Positions 10,291 to 20,868 of a stretch of 64,000 nucleotides of DNA are shown piece after piece (the stretch's first letter is position 1; every line of letters starts with the position of its first letter). Source of the DNA: Ulota crispa (lineage: Eukaryota > Streptophyta > Bryopsida > Orthotrichales > Orthotrichaceae); NCBI GenBank assembly GCA_963920765.1, contig OY987243.1:3472001-3536000 (forward strand), written 5' to 3'. The notes beneath the pieces were generated by a model that was not told where the DNA came from, did not search any database, and saw nothing but the letters and a program-made list of their open reading frames with translations. The position numbers and the translations under genes are program-made.

Positions 10291-12453
10291 TGTCGGGTTG
10301 AGAGGAGCGCGCCTTGGGAACACGCAGGGTGTCTTGCTGCGATCGTGCGTTGCCGACTGAAAACGTTGTCAATCTTGATCTTCTCTTCAAATCTTCAGTC
10401 TTCAGTCTTCCGTTGGCCTATCCTGTGGCTGGCTCTAAGGGTATAAGGGTCAAGGTAGGGATAAGAGCCCACTGGATACGGGACGGGTAGATCGGGACAG
10501 CAGACACGAGCTGCCGTCCGTATGACGGGATCCTAAAATCAAATTCACGATCTGCTGGCCAAAACTCCAGATCGTGAGAACAGAGCAAGTCTCGACCATG
10601 TGGGTGATCAATCCCACTTCGTCACCACGACAATAAATGGGGTTAAGTTTGGTTTAACCCAAACTGCCCGCAACAAGGTTTACAAAACAGAATGGAAATG
10701 AATTGACAAACGAGCCTCCAAAACCGGCTAGGAATAACAAAGCCACATCCCACACATACATAAAAAATAAACCCAAAACATTCCTCTTGAAATCTTCATA
10801 TCTTCAGATCTTCAAATCTTCATGTCTTCAAGTCTTCAAGTCTTCATGTTTTAATAAAAACAATGGGGAAAATCACAAATAACAAGTCCTAGAAAAGGCA
10901 GCAACCTTCTATCTAATGCCACAGATGGCTCAAAGATTCAAATGCTAAGTGTAATAGCAATTTGAAAAGCTCTCCTAACCTTCTAACATCCCTCTAAATT
11001 TCAACTCAATCTAAGATACTGTCCAAAAGTTATGCGAGTTCAAAGTAGAGGCTCTTCTTCCTCTTTACAAACTAAACACTGCATCTAAAAACCTCTATAA
11101 CTTTTGTTCTATACATCACTCATAGAAACGTGATATCAATTTAGAAAGATGATATCACCGGCTTCAACCCATAAAATTTGCACTTCAAAACAAAACTTTG
11201 TCCGAAAGCTCTAGTCAATCAAAGTGTGGGTCTCAATTTTTTAGAGAGCACCCAAACCCGCAACTTCTACCCACTATAACTTCTTCAATAAAACTCCAAA
11301 TGAAATGATTAAAGACAATTTGAAAAGCTATGACAACAAACTATCACTCCTAAAATTTTGAGAAGAAAATCTCATACTGTCCAAAAGTTGTAGCTCTTCA
11401 AAATCTCGGCTTTCTCCTAACAAAAGGGCAGCCACCTCCAAACCTTCACACTTCCATAACTTTCTCGTCCAAGCTTCAAACCTCAAGTTTAAAGACTTTC
11501 TAAAAAGCCAATACTAAGATAAACACTCTCTCCAAATCTTGTTGCAAAATGATATACAGATCATAAGTTATGGCTTGTCGAAGTCTCAGCCTTTCTTCAT
11601 AGTTTGGCTTTTTGACTCCAAAATTCAAACACTCATAACTTTTGCATCACAACTCCAAATCAAACTTGCAAACTCATTTTGGAAAGGTAATCACACAAGG
11701 AACAACCTCCTCAAATTTCAATTCAAAATCACGTATACACAGAAAAAAAATCCCCTCTCAAAGTTTCGGGATTTTTCTTTTTTTCCTCCCACCAACACTC
11801 ATACACTAACTTCCAACAACTAAGGGATCTTTCCTCCACAATTTCGACCCTATCTAAGGTAGGGAGGTGGGGCACATCAGCCCATGCTCCTCCTTATCCT
11901 AACCCCACCATAGATGCCAAAACCCTTTTCCTTTCACACCTTTCCCATTGACTTCTAAATCCTTAGTATTTTTATTCAAACAAAGGCAAAATATATGAGC
12001 CTTCCAAAATCTCTAGATAAACATATGAAAATGATTAAATTACAAAATAAACACCATCGTAAAATGGCCACGTGCTCTTGCGAGCATATAATAGCGTCAA
12101 ACGCTTGTCTTCAGTTGCCAAGTCGTGGACTTGGTTGGCTGGAAAAGCGGTCGTCTCTGGCCGCCCGCCGGTCCGGGTTCGAATCCCATCGAACTCGTCG
12201 AGCGGTGATGGCGGCTCACGGCTTGGCAGCTAGTGAGGCAGGAAATTGGCCCAGCCAACCCGCTACCTACCCCCCTGAGCTGTGCATGTGACAAGACGGC
12301 GCAGCGCATTGGAATCTATGGCCGCTGCGCTGTCACCAAACCGTGGTCCTCACCACGACCACCCCTTTTGCCTCAACTGTTGATTTATTGAAATCAACAC
12401 AAATATAAAGAAATAACAAGTATTTACATGATGGAGGGAAGTCCATCAGGACA
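10291..12453 (-). repeat. 3' LTR of the Ty3 element (2163 bp)
   Basis: It is the left copy of the direct repeat and starts TGTCGGGTTG and ends CAGGACA on the plus strand, so it has TG..CA ends on either strand. It contains a TCTTCAAG-type tandem tract (about 10793-10850) and a tRNA-like B box (about 12176-12190). No long coding frame is credible. Several short stretches repeat CATAACTTTTG and its complement. Confidence 0.95.
12125..12200 (+). other. tRNA-like pol III B-box segment in the LTR
   Basis: CCGGGTTCGAATCCC at about 12174-12188 matches the B-box consensus GGTTCGANTCC within a short hairpin arm. About 40 bp before it, TTGGCTGGAAAAGCGG loosely resembles an A box. It lies on the strand opposite to the retrotransposon genes and recurs at about 20540-20615. 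In the older solo LTR it appears mutated (GATTTGAACC) at about 37838-37847. No full cloverleaf can be drawn, so I call it tRNA-derived rather than a tRNA gene. Confidence 0.45.
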
Positions 12454-12471
12454 TGCACCCTCTCTAAACCT
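12454..12471 (-). other. Polypurine tract candidate
   Basis: Read on the minus strand, AGGTTTAGAGAGGGTGCA directly precedes the 3' LTR and overlaps the pol stop codon. A purine-rich run at this place primes plus-strand synthesis in LTR elements. The final TGCA makes it a less typical tract. Confidence 0.55.
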
Positions 12472-15400
12472 GCACATCCTCCGGTATGTGCCAAGTTTGC
12501 TCGTCATGAATATCTTGGTTGTCTTCTGCATCTTCTGAATCTTCATCTTTATCTTCAGCTCTTTCGTGGCTTTCCATCTCTTGAGGGTTAAAAATCTCCT
12601 CAAGGTCTTCATGATGAAATTTTCCACTCCTTCGAAAAGCTTTGATTCGTTTACCAGCAACAGGCACGCGCAGAGAAGTCCCATCCAATTCCCTAAGTGA
12701 ATAAGTGCCGTTGGTGTGCACTTTCATCACAATATAGGGTCCAAACCATCTCTTAGCAAATTTGCGCACTGTACTATGCTGATGCTCCAATGTACTGTCA
12801 AATACAAGGACCCAATCACCCTCTCTGATCTGCTTGGTTCTTAATCTGTGTGTTTTGTCAAATCGCTCTTTATTGCTGAGCCTCGCTGTCTTCATCTTCT
12901 CCAATGCGATATCAAAGTCACTTGACAACCTTCCAAGCTGCTGAATCCGAAGTTCCAACAATCTTTCTCTGCTTATACCGTCCTCCCATGAAAGAAACAC
13001 CCATGTGGGAATATCCTCTTCCGCTGGCATAATAGGTTTCTGCCCATACACAAGTTCGACAGGCATTTAACCAGTAACTGTACTGTGCGTAGTTCTGTCG
13101 GCCCACAAAGCAAATGGTAATAGCTTTGGCCACATATTTGGTTTGCCTTTACAAGCTTTAACCAAAGCATGAATGATCAGAGGATGCCCTCTCTCAATTT
13201 TGCCATTAGCCTCAGGGTTGTAAGCTGTCGTCAGCTTCAACTGCACACCATAACGTTTGAAGAACTCTTTGGCCTCAGTGGCATTTAGTTCTCCTCTGTC
13301 AGCTCTCATTCGGCCAATGCTGCCATAACGACTGAAGATGTCTTCGAGTATAAATCGGCATACATTTTCGGTAGCCTTAGTCCTCAAGGCTCTGCCCTCA
13401 ACGAAGTTTGAGAGCTCCTCTCGTGCCAAAACAAGGTACTTCATTCCCCACATAGCATTTGGCATGGCTACCAAATCTATCATCCACTGAAAATGGATCG
13501 CTAGAGGGTAAGTAGGATGTAATTCATCTCTGTGGCGCACCTTGGATTGCAATTGGCACACCACACAAGAAACTACAAACTCTTCAACGTCTTTGTAAAG
13601 TCCTTTCCACCAGTACCTCTCCTTGATTTTTGTATAAGTGGCCCATACACCTCTGTGACCTGCCCAAAGAGTATCATGGAACTCCTTGAGAACTTCAGCT
13701 TTGGTCTTAGAGTCCCCCACCACTCTCAATGGTACTTCATCAGCTCTTTTTGCCCTCTTCCATAGAAATCCTTCTCTCAAAAGATATCTATAGGATTGAT
13801 GCCTGATGTCTTTGAATGTTTTGTCTGTCCATCCTTCTTGCAGCTTCATTGTGCTTAAATATAGCCCAATGTCTCTCAATTTTTCTTCATAAAGCTCAGC
13901 TTTGAATGGCAAAGCATCGATCGATGAGCTCTCAGCATCTATCGTCACCACATAGCCTCCATGCAATAAATCTTCGACATCTTCGTGGCCCATCATCTCA
14001 TCTTCATTAGAATACCTTGCTCTAGACAACATATCGGCAACAGAATTCTTTTTGCCTTCAATTTGTACTAGAACCGGATTCATGGATTTGATGTAGGCGA
14101 TCCATCGAAGCATTGCAATGTCTGGTGAAGAACAATTTGCTATCATCCCCAGCAAAGGTAAGCAATCAGTCTCCAGTACCACCTCTGCTCCAATAAGGTA
14201 ATTTCTGTCCGCCTTCAGAGCTGTAAGAGCACCCCATAGTTCTCTTTTCACTTGTGGATATGCTCTCTGACGCTCTGTCAAAATCCTTGCTCCAAATCGA
14301 ATAGCAAATCTTTTGCCTTCCTCATCATCTTGTCCAATAGCCCAACCTATGGCAATTGGACTTGTGTCAACAGTCACGATCACCGGCCTCTTGCAATCAT
14401 AGTTCACTTGCTTGAGAACTGGTGGCGACTCCAAAATCCTCTTCAACTCTTCCATAGCCAAGTTTTGCTCATTTTCCCAAATGAATTTGGTCCTCTTACG
14501 CAATAATTTGTAGAGAGGCTCTGATATATGAGCAAAATGAGGAATCCATATGTGGTAGAAGACACAAGCTCCAAGAAACCTCCTTACTTCGGTGATATTG
14601 CTACAGGCTTTCATTCTTCCAATAGCATCAATCTTTTCAGGATTAGGTTTTCTTCCATAAGAGCCACATAAGTGCCCAACCACCAGAATTTCATTCACCC
14701 CAAACTTTGACTTATCAATGGATAGAGTCAAATTCACCTCCTCAAGTCTGCTCAAGATTTGAGCCACGTCATGGATATGGTTGCTTACAAAGGCTCGGCA
14801 ACCATCACTCTGAACTGTCAAGTCTCTTTGATTTTCCTCGCATCCTTTTATTGGGATATCATCCACAAAAGGTATGGTTTTCTCTGGCACAAAGTCTCTT
14901 AGAATTTGATTCATAGCGCTTTGCATATGTGCCACTGAATTAGTAGCGCCTTAAGGCAATGTGCACATACGCACCAATCCAAGAGGAGTCTTCATGGTCG
15001 TCAAATTCCTGCTTTGAGCAGCAAGTTGGAATTGATTATAACCAGAGTATAGATCTCCAATGGAATAGATTGCATGTCCAGCAAATGCCTCCGCCACTTC
15101 GTCAACAACAGGGCCTGATCCTTTGTTTCTGATTGTAACTTTGTTTGCAGGCTGCATATCTTGGATGAACCTCAATGCTCCTGACTTCTTTGGCACAGTA
15201 AACCAACGGTTTGAATATGGAGCCATTGAAGGCTCTAGTATGCCCATGCGCGTCTTTTCTTTGAGCAACTCCACTAATTTTGGCAGTAGAGCTCTAGGCA
15301 CTGGAATAGGCTTCAAATCCCATGGTATATGTGGTACTGTGAATATGACCATTGGTGCTACAACACTTGGCTGCACACACCCAATCTCATCTGAAGAAGA

Positions 15401-16129
15401 AGCAAAAGCCTTTCCATGCATCAAAAGCATGTCTTGAAATTTCTTTTTCTCTGGCTCAGTCAGGAAACCATCTCCTCCAATCTTGAGGTTAGCTAGAGTC
15501 TCTTTGGTGAATTTGTGTCCAATTCTCCTTGACTCTCTCAAACTTGGCTCTTTTTCAGCTTGTTTGATGTGATCATCAGTGTCAAATGGTAGCTGAGTAG
15601 CCACTGGCTTCACCTTCTTGTTCACAGTCTTGTACTTGGTATGTACTGCAGCTTCAGGTCTATATTCATCGATATTAGAAGAACACAGCTTTGCCATTGC
15701 TGTGTAAATCTCATGATGCATTGCAACTGTATGGACATCAATAAGACAATGAGTAGTCGGCTCTGCATCCTCATTTGTCTTCAAATCTTGCAGAGTATGC
15801 AAGATATCATCTGGCATGCCACTTTCTTCATACACACCAGTAATGCTCTCATCTTCTTCAAGAACCTTCATTTTTTTTAGGTTTTTCTCCTTCTTTTTGA
15901 TAAATCTTCTATGTACATGGTCCAAATCTTTGGCATCCATGAAACTCGCAAATCCACACTTTGTCACGCTCAAAAATTCACACTTGATAGCAGTATGTAT
16001 ATTGGGGAATTCTCTAGTATTGATATCCTTGGCACCCGTGGATCCCCACATCCCACGTGTGCCCTCTAGAAATCCGGAAAGTTCAGAGAAGTCGGCAAAG
16101 ATACTTCTCTGAGTTGCATTCGATGCCTC
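12464..16129 (-). pseudogene. pol: Ty3 pol: RT, RNase H, integrase with two nonsense codons
   Basis: One frame of 1222 codons runs from 16129 to the TAG at 12464-12466. RT shows FIQDMQPANK, SIGDLYSGYNQF (first catalytic Asp), and FVDD at about 14869-14858. RNase H shows DTSPIAIGWAI, KRELWGAL, TDCLPLLG and ADMLSRA. Integrase has an HHCC finger (HDTLWAGH..CVVCQ), the D,D,E residues in IDLVAMP, ADRGELNA and GKIERGH, and a GPY motif (KRWFGPYIV). The tail is acidic. A TAA at 14953-14951 falls in the conserved LP-Q-GATN motif of RT, where Gln is normal, and a TAA at 13069-13067 lies in the integrase. The pol frame is -1 relative to gag and overlaps it by 64 nt (16129-16066), so expression would need frameshifting. 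Alternatively an indel separated the frames. Confidence 0.9.
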
Positions 16130-18654
16130 TCATTGTCAGCTCTCACAGTTAAGAACTGCACTGACTTCTTCCCATCTATACTTCGAATTCGAGCATAGTG
16201 AGATCCATCATCCAACACTTTGGTTTCCATGCGTGAAGCAGTGATGAAAGGTTGGCCCAGAAGCACTGGATATGCCCCAGTATTTTGAACAAAGAAATTC
16301 TGCTCAACCTCCACATCTCCAATCTTTGCTGGCAGTGAAGGGCAAGCTCCATACAATGAACTGCGCCCATTGTTAGCTGCTCTCATCACCCAGCCATGTT
16401 CTGTGTCAATTGGCCATTTGCCCTTCTCATAGGTCTTGCGAGATATGATGTTGATCTCTGAACCATGATCTACAAGGGCCAAAACAGATTCATCCATTCC
16501 ACCAAGCTTCACTCTTGTTTCAGTGGTGGCTCTAGCCCAATACGATTGCTGAAACTCAGTCTCGACATCATGAGGTCTATCAGTAGAATGATCACAACTG
16601 AACTCAAAAATCTTAGCTTCAACTTCTGATACTTCATCATCAAATGTCTGAACTTTTGCCTCATTAGCCTTTCCATTTGAGCGCTGCACCCTCTCTGGCT
16701 CTTTTTTTGTTATCTCCGTGAGTGTAATTTCACTGCAGTGAGCCTCATGGTCTCCCATCATGGCAAAAATTTCGCCAATCTCAATCTCTTCATCGATGGT
16801 CATGTGAGTGTCCAAAGCACTCACCATTACAGTCTCTGCTGTCATCTGTCTCTTTCGCTTGATGATGTCGATGATCAGCTCATGGAAGTCTTTCTTGGCT
16901 ATGCCAAGTGCTTTCCTCAATGTGAACTCGATCTTGGCATCCAAGATCCTCTCTTCCAATATTCCCTTCATATCAATGGAGGTCTCAATGTCGGACTGGA
17001 GCTTATAAGCAGGGCTCTTCCCCTTTGGCTTGCTAGAGTCTTCTTTCTCATGGCCTCTTCCGCTGCCGCTAGACTGCCCCCAGTCTCTATCAGGAAGCAA
17101 ATCATCCTCAGGGTGCACAAAGCTTGGATTTTGTGTCTTCGAGCGCGTTTGTACTCTGCGCTTCGACTCATTTGCAGAATCTTTCTGCGCTTGAGCCCTC
17201 TTCTTTGATGAAGGCTCTTCACCATCTTCGGCTTCAACTCTCCCACGCTTCTCTTCAACTGAAGCCTCATAGTGATCAACATTAGCTTGATCTCTCTCCA
17301 AAAATGCTTTGATGCTGCTTGCATCAACCGGGTCTTCCCATCCAGTTACATTTCTGATGGCTTGGGCTCCTCGTTTCATTAGTGTGGCTCTCTGAGTGGG
17401 TGAAGCTCCAATTGAGTGCTGCTCCACTTCAATGTGGTATGAATCAGCTTCACGTACATGTATGGAACTAGATCGTCCCATCTTTCCCTCCATAAGTTTC
17501 TTCATCCCTCCTCTGCCAAAGTTGGTCTTCAATGGTGTCTTTGTGGATGAATCATGAAGCTTGCCGTCAATAAATTCAACGATGCCATCTTTCAAGGCCT
17601 CGTCGCACTCTGTACAGTCTCGAAGGCGATGCTTGCCATCTTGTTTGCTCTTGTCACACCATATACATCTCCAAGGGAGTGTCCTCCCTCCATCAGATGG
17701 CTGCGACGATGAAGAAGAGCCAGATGCCTGAGACTTCCTCAACTCAATAAACTCCACCTTCAGCTCTTTAAAACTCTTGATGAGTTCTTCAAGAGCATTA
17801 CCTTCGTTGGTTTTGGTGGTCTTCAAGATAGACCCTGGAGTTGTTGATGATGATGGTGCAAAAGATACTTTGGGACTTTTTGGAACTAAAATTGGATTAG
17901 TGTCTACTCCTGCTCCAAATCCTCTTGACCTCACACGTTGTTGTTTGGCCAACAAGGTCACGGTCTCTTCCACCCTTCTCCAATCGGTGGTAAAACCACC
18001 TTCTGTGGTACGATCTCCAAGAAGTAGAAGAAGTCTATCCTCCAATGCAGCATCAGCTGCTTGAAGGAAAAGCTCTGCCTTTCTGGTGTTGAGGAGGCGT
18101 CTCTCAATCATGGGTAACTGAGAAAACTTCTTCTCAAAGGCCTTCAGCAGCTCATGAGCACCCATGTTGTCTCCTGGCCGCTGCTTCACCCATTCTAGAA
18201 AAGATCTTCTGGTCATCCTTTCCGTGTCCTCGTCAAAGTACTCGTCACGTAGACGCTCAGCAAAGACAATCCAAGTGTGAACTCCTTCGCGGATCTCTCG
18301 CACACGGTCACGAATGTCAGGCACAACTGCCATGTCGAAGGTAGCCATCATTCGATTTTCATCAACTTGATGCACCTCCATCTCGCAAACATAGGCTCGC
18401 AAAAACTTCGTTATGTTCTTGCCGTCAAACCTACCAGTCTTCACAACAACAGCTTTCAATACCTCGGTGGCAACTTGACCACCCTGGTTGGCTCGATGTT
18501 GCTCCATGAATATGGCCAATGCTCCTAGGAGATCCTCTATTGGCATCTGAGGTCCACCAACACCTCTGGTAATGGCGCTTGGAACCTCTCGAGGCAAATC
18601 AGCTCCACCGGCACCACCGGTATTGGCGCCGAAAGCCTCGTTACTGTCTCCCAT
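16066..18654 (-). CDS. gag: Ty3 Gag with C-terminal aspartic protease, 862 aa
   Basis: The start is the ATG at 18654-18652 (MGDSNEAFGAN), 51 bp inside the 5' LTR boundary; the frame also runs upstream into the LTR but without ATG. Capsid-like sequence follows (GRFDGKNITKFLRAYVCEM, a pattern usual in plant and fungal Ty3 Gag). A zinc-knuckle-like CIWC..H..C has spacing C-x2-C-x8-H-x4-C, longer than the classical C-x2-C-x4-H-x4-C. A long charged region leads to the protease, with ALVDHGSEINIIS replacing the usual D[ST]G active site and LLGQPFI as the C-terminal motif. The frame has no internal stop and ends with TAG at 16068-16066. Gag packages RNA and the protease processes the polyprotein. 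Confidence 0.9.
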   Translation of the reverse strand: MGDSNEAFGANTGGAGGADLPREVPSAITRGVGGPQMPIEDLLGALAIFMEQHRANQGGQVATEVLKAVVVKTGRFDGKNITKFLRAYVCEMEVHQVDENRMMATFDMAVVPDIRDRVREIREGVHTWIVFAERLRDEYFDEDTERMTRRSFLEWVKQRPGDNMGAHELLKAFEKKFSQLPMIERRLLNTRKAELFLQAADAALEDRLLLLLGDRTTEGGFTTDWRRVEETVTLLAKQQRVRSRGFGAGVDTNPILVPKSPKVSFAPSSSTTPGSILKTTKTNEGNALEELIKSFKELKVEFIELRKSQASGSSSSSQPSDGGRTLPWRCIWCDKSKQDGKHRLRDCTECDEALKDGIVEFIDGKLHDSSTKTPLKTNFGRGGMKKLMEGKMGRSSSIHVREADSYHIEVEQHSIGASPTQRATLMKRGAQAIRNVTGWEDPVDASSIKAFLERDQANVDHYEASVEEKRGRVEAEDGEEPSSKKRAQAQKDSANESKRRVQTRSKTQNPSFVHPEDDLLPDRDWGQSSGSGRGHEKEDSSKPKGKSPAYKLQSDIETSIDMKGILEERILDAKIEFTLRKALGIAKKDFHELIIDIIKRKRQMTAETVMVSALDTHMTIDEEIEIGEIFAMMGDHEAHCSEITLTEITKKEPERVQRSNGKANEAKVQTFDDEVSEVEAKIFEFSCDHSTDRPHDVETEFQQSYWARATTETRVKLGGMDESVLALVDHGSEINIISRKTYEKGKWPIDTEHGWVMRAANNGRSSLYGACPSLPAKIGDVEVEQNFFVQNTGAYPVLLGQPFITASRMETKVLDDGSHYARIRSIDGKKSVQFLTVRADNERHRMQLREVSLPTSLNFPDF

Positions 18655-18685
18655 ATCAACAAACGCAATAATCGCCCCCAAAGCT

Positions 18686-18703
18686 CTCCCAGTAGAAGCA
18701 CCA
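18686..18703 (-). other. Primer-binding site candidate
   Basis: Two bases inside the 5' LTR, the minus strand reads TGGTGCTTCTACTGGGAG. It begins with TGG, as a site complementary to a tRNA 3' CCA end should. I cannot name the tRNA from memory. Confidence 0.6.
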
Positions 18704-18705
18704 AA

Positions 18706-20868
18706 TGTCGGGTTGAGAGGAGCGCGCCTTGGGAACACGCAGGGTGTCTTGCTGCGATCGTGCGTTGCCGACTGAAAACGTTGTCAATCTTGATCTTCTC
18801 TTCAAATCTTCAGTCTTCAGTCTTCCGTTGGCCTATCCTGTGGCTGGCTCTAAGGGTATAAGGGTCAAGGTAGGGATAAGAGCCCACTGGATACGGGACG
18901 GGTAGATCGGGACAGCAGACACGAGCTGCCGTCCGTATGACGGGATCCTAAAATCAAATTCACGATCTGCTGGCCAAAACTCCAGATCGTGAGAACAGAG
19001 CAAGTCTCGACCATGTGGGTGATCAATCCCACTTCGTCACCACGACAATAAATGGGGTTAAGTTTGGTTTAACCCAAACTGCCCGCAACAAGGTTTACAA
19101 AACAGAATGGAAATGAATTGACAAACGAGCCTCCAAAACCGGCTAGGAATAACAAAGCCACATCCCACACATACATAAAAAATAAACCCAAAACATTCCT
19201 CTTGAAATCTTCATATCTTCAGATCTTCAAATCTTCATGTCTTCAAGTCTTCAAGTCTTCATGTTTTAATAAAAACAATGGGGAAAATCACAAATAACAA
19301 GTCCTAGAAAAGGCAGCAACCTTCTATCTAATGCCACAGATGGCTCAAAGATTCAAATGCTAAGTGTAATAGCAATTTGAAAAGCTCTCCTAACCTTCTA
19401 ACATCCCTCTAAATTTCAACTCAATCTAAGATACTGTCCAAAAGTTATGCGAGTTCAAAGTAGAGGCTCTTCTTCCTCTTTACAAACTAAACACTGCATC
19501 TAAAAACCTCTATAACTTTTGTTCTATACATCACTCATAGAAACGTGATATCAATTTAGAAAGATGATATCACCGGCTTCAACCCATAAAATTTGCACTT
19601 CAAAACAAAACTTTGTCCGAAAGCTCTAGTCAATCAAAGTGTGGGTCTCAATTTTTTAGAGAGCACCCAAACCCGCAACTTCTACCCACTATAACTTCTT
19701 CAATAAAACTCCAAATGAAATGATTAAAGACAATTTGAAAAGCTATGACAACAAACTATCACTCCTAAAATTTTGAGAAGAAAATCTCATACTGTCCAAA
19801 AGTTGTAGCTCTTCAAAATCTCGGCTTTCTCCTAACAAAAGGGCAGCCACCTCCAAACCTTCACACTTCCATAACTTTCTCGTCCAAGCTTCAAACCTCA
19901 AGTTTAAAGACTTTCTAAAAAGCCAATACTAAGATAAACACTCTCTCCAAATCTTGTTGCAAAATGATATACAGATCATAAGTTATGGCTTGTCGAAGTC
20001 TCAGCCTTTCTTCATAGTTTGGCTTTTTGACTCCAAAATTCAAACACTCATAACTTTTGCATCACAACTCCAAATCAAACTTGCAAACTCATTTTGGAAA
20101 GGTAATCACACAAGGAACAACCTCCTCAAATTTCAATTCAAAATCACGTATACACAGAAAAAAAATCCCCTCTCAAAGTTTCGGGATTTTTCTTTTTTTC
20201 CTCCCACCAACACTCATACACTAACTTCCAACAACTAAGGGATCTTTCCTCCACAATTTCGACCCTATCTAAGGTAGGGAGGTGGGGCACATCAGCCCAT
20301 GCTCCTCCTTATCCTAACCCCACCATAGATGCCAAAACCCTTTTCCTTTCACACCTTTCCCATTGACTTCTAAATCCTTAGTATTTTTATTCAAACAAAG
20401 GCAAAATATATGAGCCTTCCAAAATCTCTAGATAAACATATGAAAATGATTAAATTACAAAATAAACACCATCGTAAAATGGCCACGTGCTCTTGCGAGC
20501 ATATAATAGCGTCAAACGCTTGTCTTCAGTTGCCAAGTCGTGGACTTGGTTGGCTGGAAAAGCGGTCGTCTCTGGCCGCCCGCCGGTCCGGGTTCGAATC
20601 CCATCGAACTCGTCGAGCGGTGATGGCGGCTCACGGCTTGGCAGCTAGTGAGGCAGGAAATTGGCCCAGCCAACCCGCTACCTACCCCCCTGAGCTGTGC
20701 ATGTGACAAGACGGCGCAGCGCATTGGAATCTATGGCCGCTGCGCTGTCACCAAACCGTGGTCCTCACCACGACCACCCCTTTTGCCTCAACTGTTGATT
20801 TATTGAAATCAACACAAATATAAAGAAATAACAAGTATTTACATGATGGAGGGAAGTCCATCAGGACA
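18706..20868 (-). repeat. 5' LTR of the Ty3 element (2163 bp)
   Basis: It is the right copy of the direct repeat, with the same length as the left copy and no differences noticed by eye. It ends CAGGACA at 20868 and is followed by the duplicated TCGT. It should hold the element promoter for minus-strand transcription, but I could not single out a TATA box. The TCTTCAAG tract is at about 19208-19262 and the tRNA-like segment at about 20540-20615. Confidence 0.95.

Larger units (their letters stand above)
10291..20868 (-). mobile_element. Full-length Ty3/gypsy LTR retrotransposon, 10,578 bp
   Basis: Two direct LTRs of exactly 2163 bp flank an internal region of 6252 bp coding on the minus strand in the order gag-protease-RT-RNase H-integrase, which is Ty3 order. 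A primer-binding site adjoins the 5' LTR and a purine-rich tract the 3' LTR. A 4-bp duplication, TCGT, borders the element. I saw no difference between the LTRs in the stretches compared, so insertion was recent. It lies inside a hAT transposase gene. Gag is open, but pol has two stop codons, so the copy is probably not autonomous. The DHGSEIN protease and FVDDIP RT motifs resemble one branch of Ty3 elements and differ from common angiosperm Tekay/CRM types. No chromodomain is evident. Confidence 0.95.

Noticed and set aside
12125..12200. A functional tRNA gene
   Set aside because: Only a T-arm/B-box-like hairpin is convincing; acceptor, D and anticodon arms cannot be drawn, and the copy in the solo LTR is mutated.
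11539..12309. Frames of 94, 98 and 70 codons repeated at 19954-20724 and partly in the solo LTR
   Set aside because: They lie in LTRs and recur only because the LTR is repeated; the solo LTR keeps them poorly and no domain is visible.
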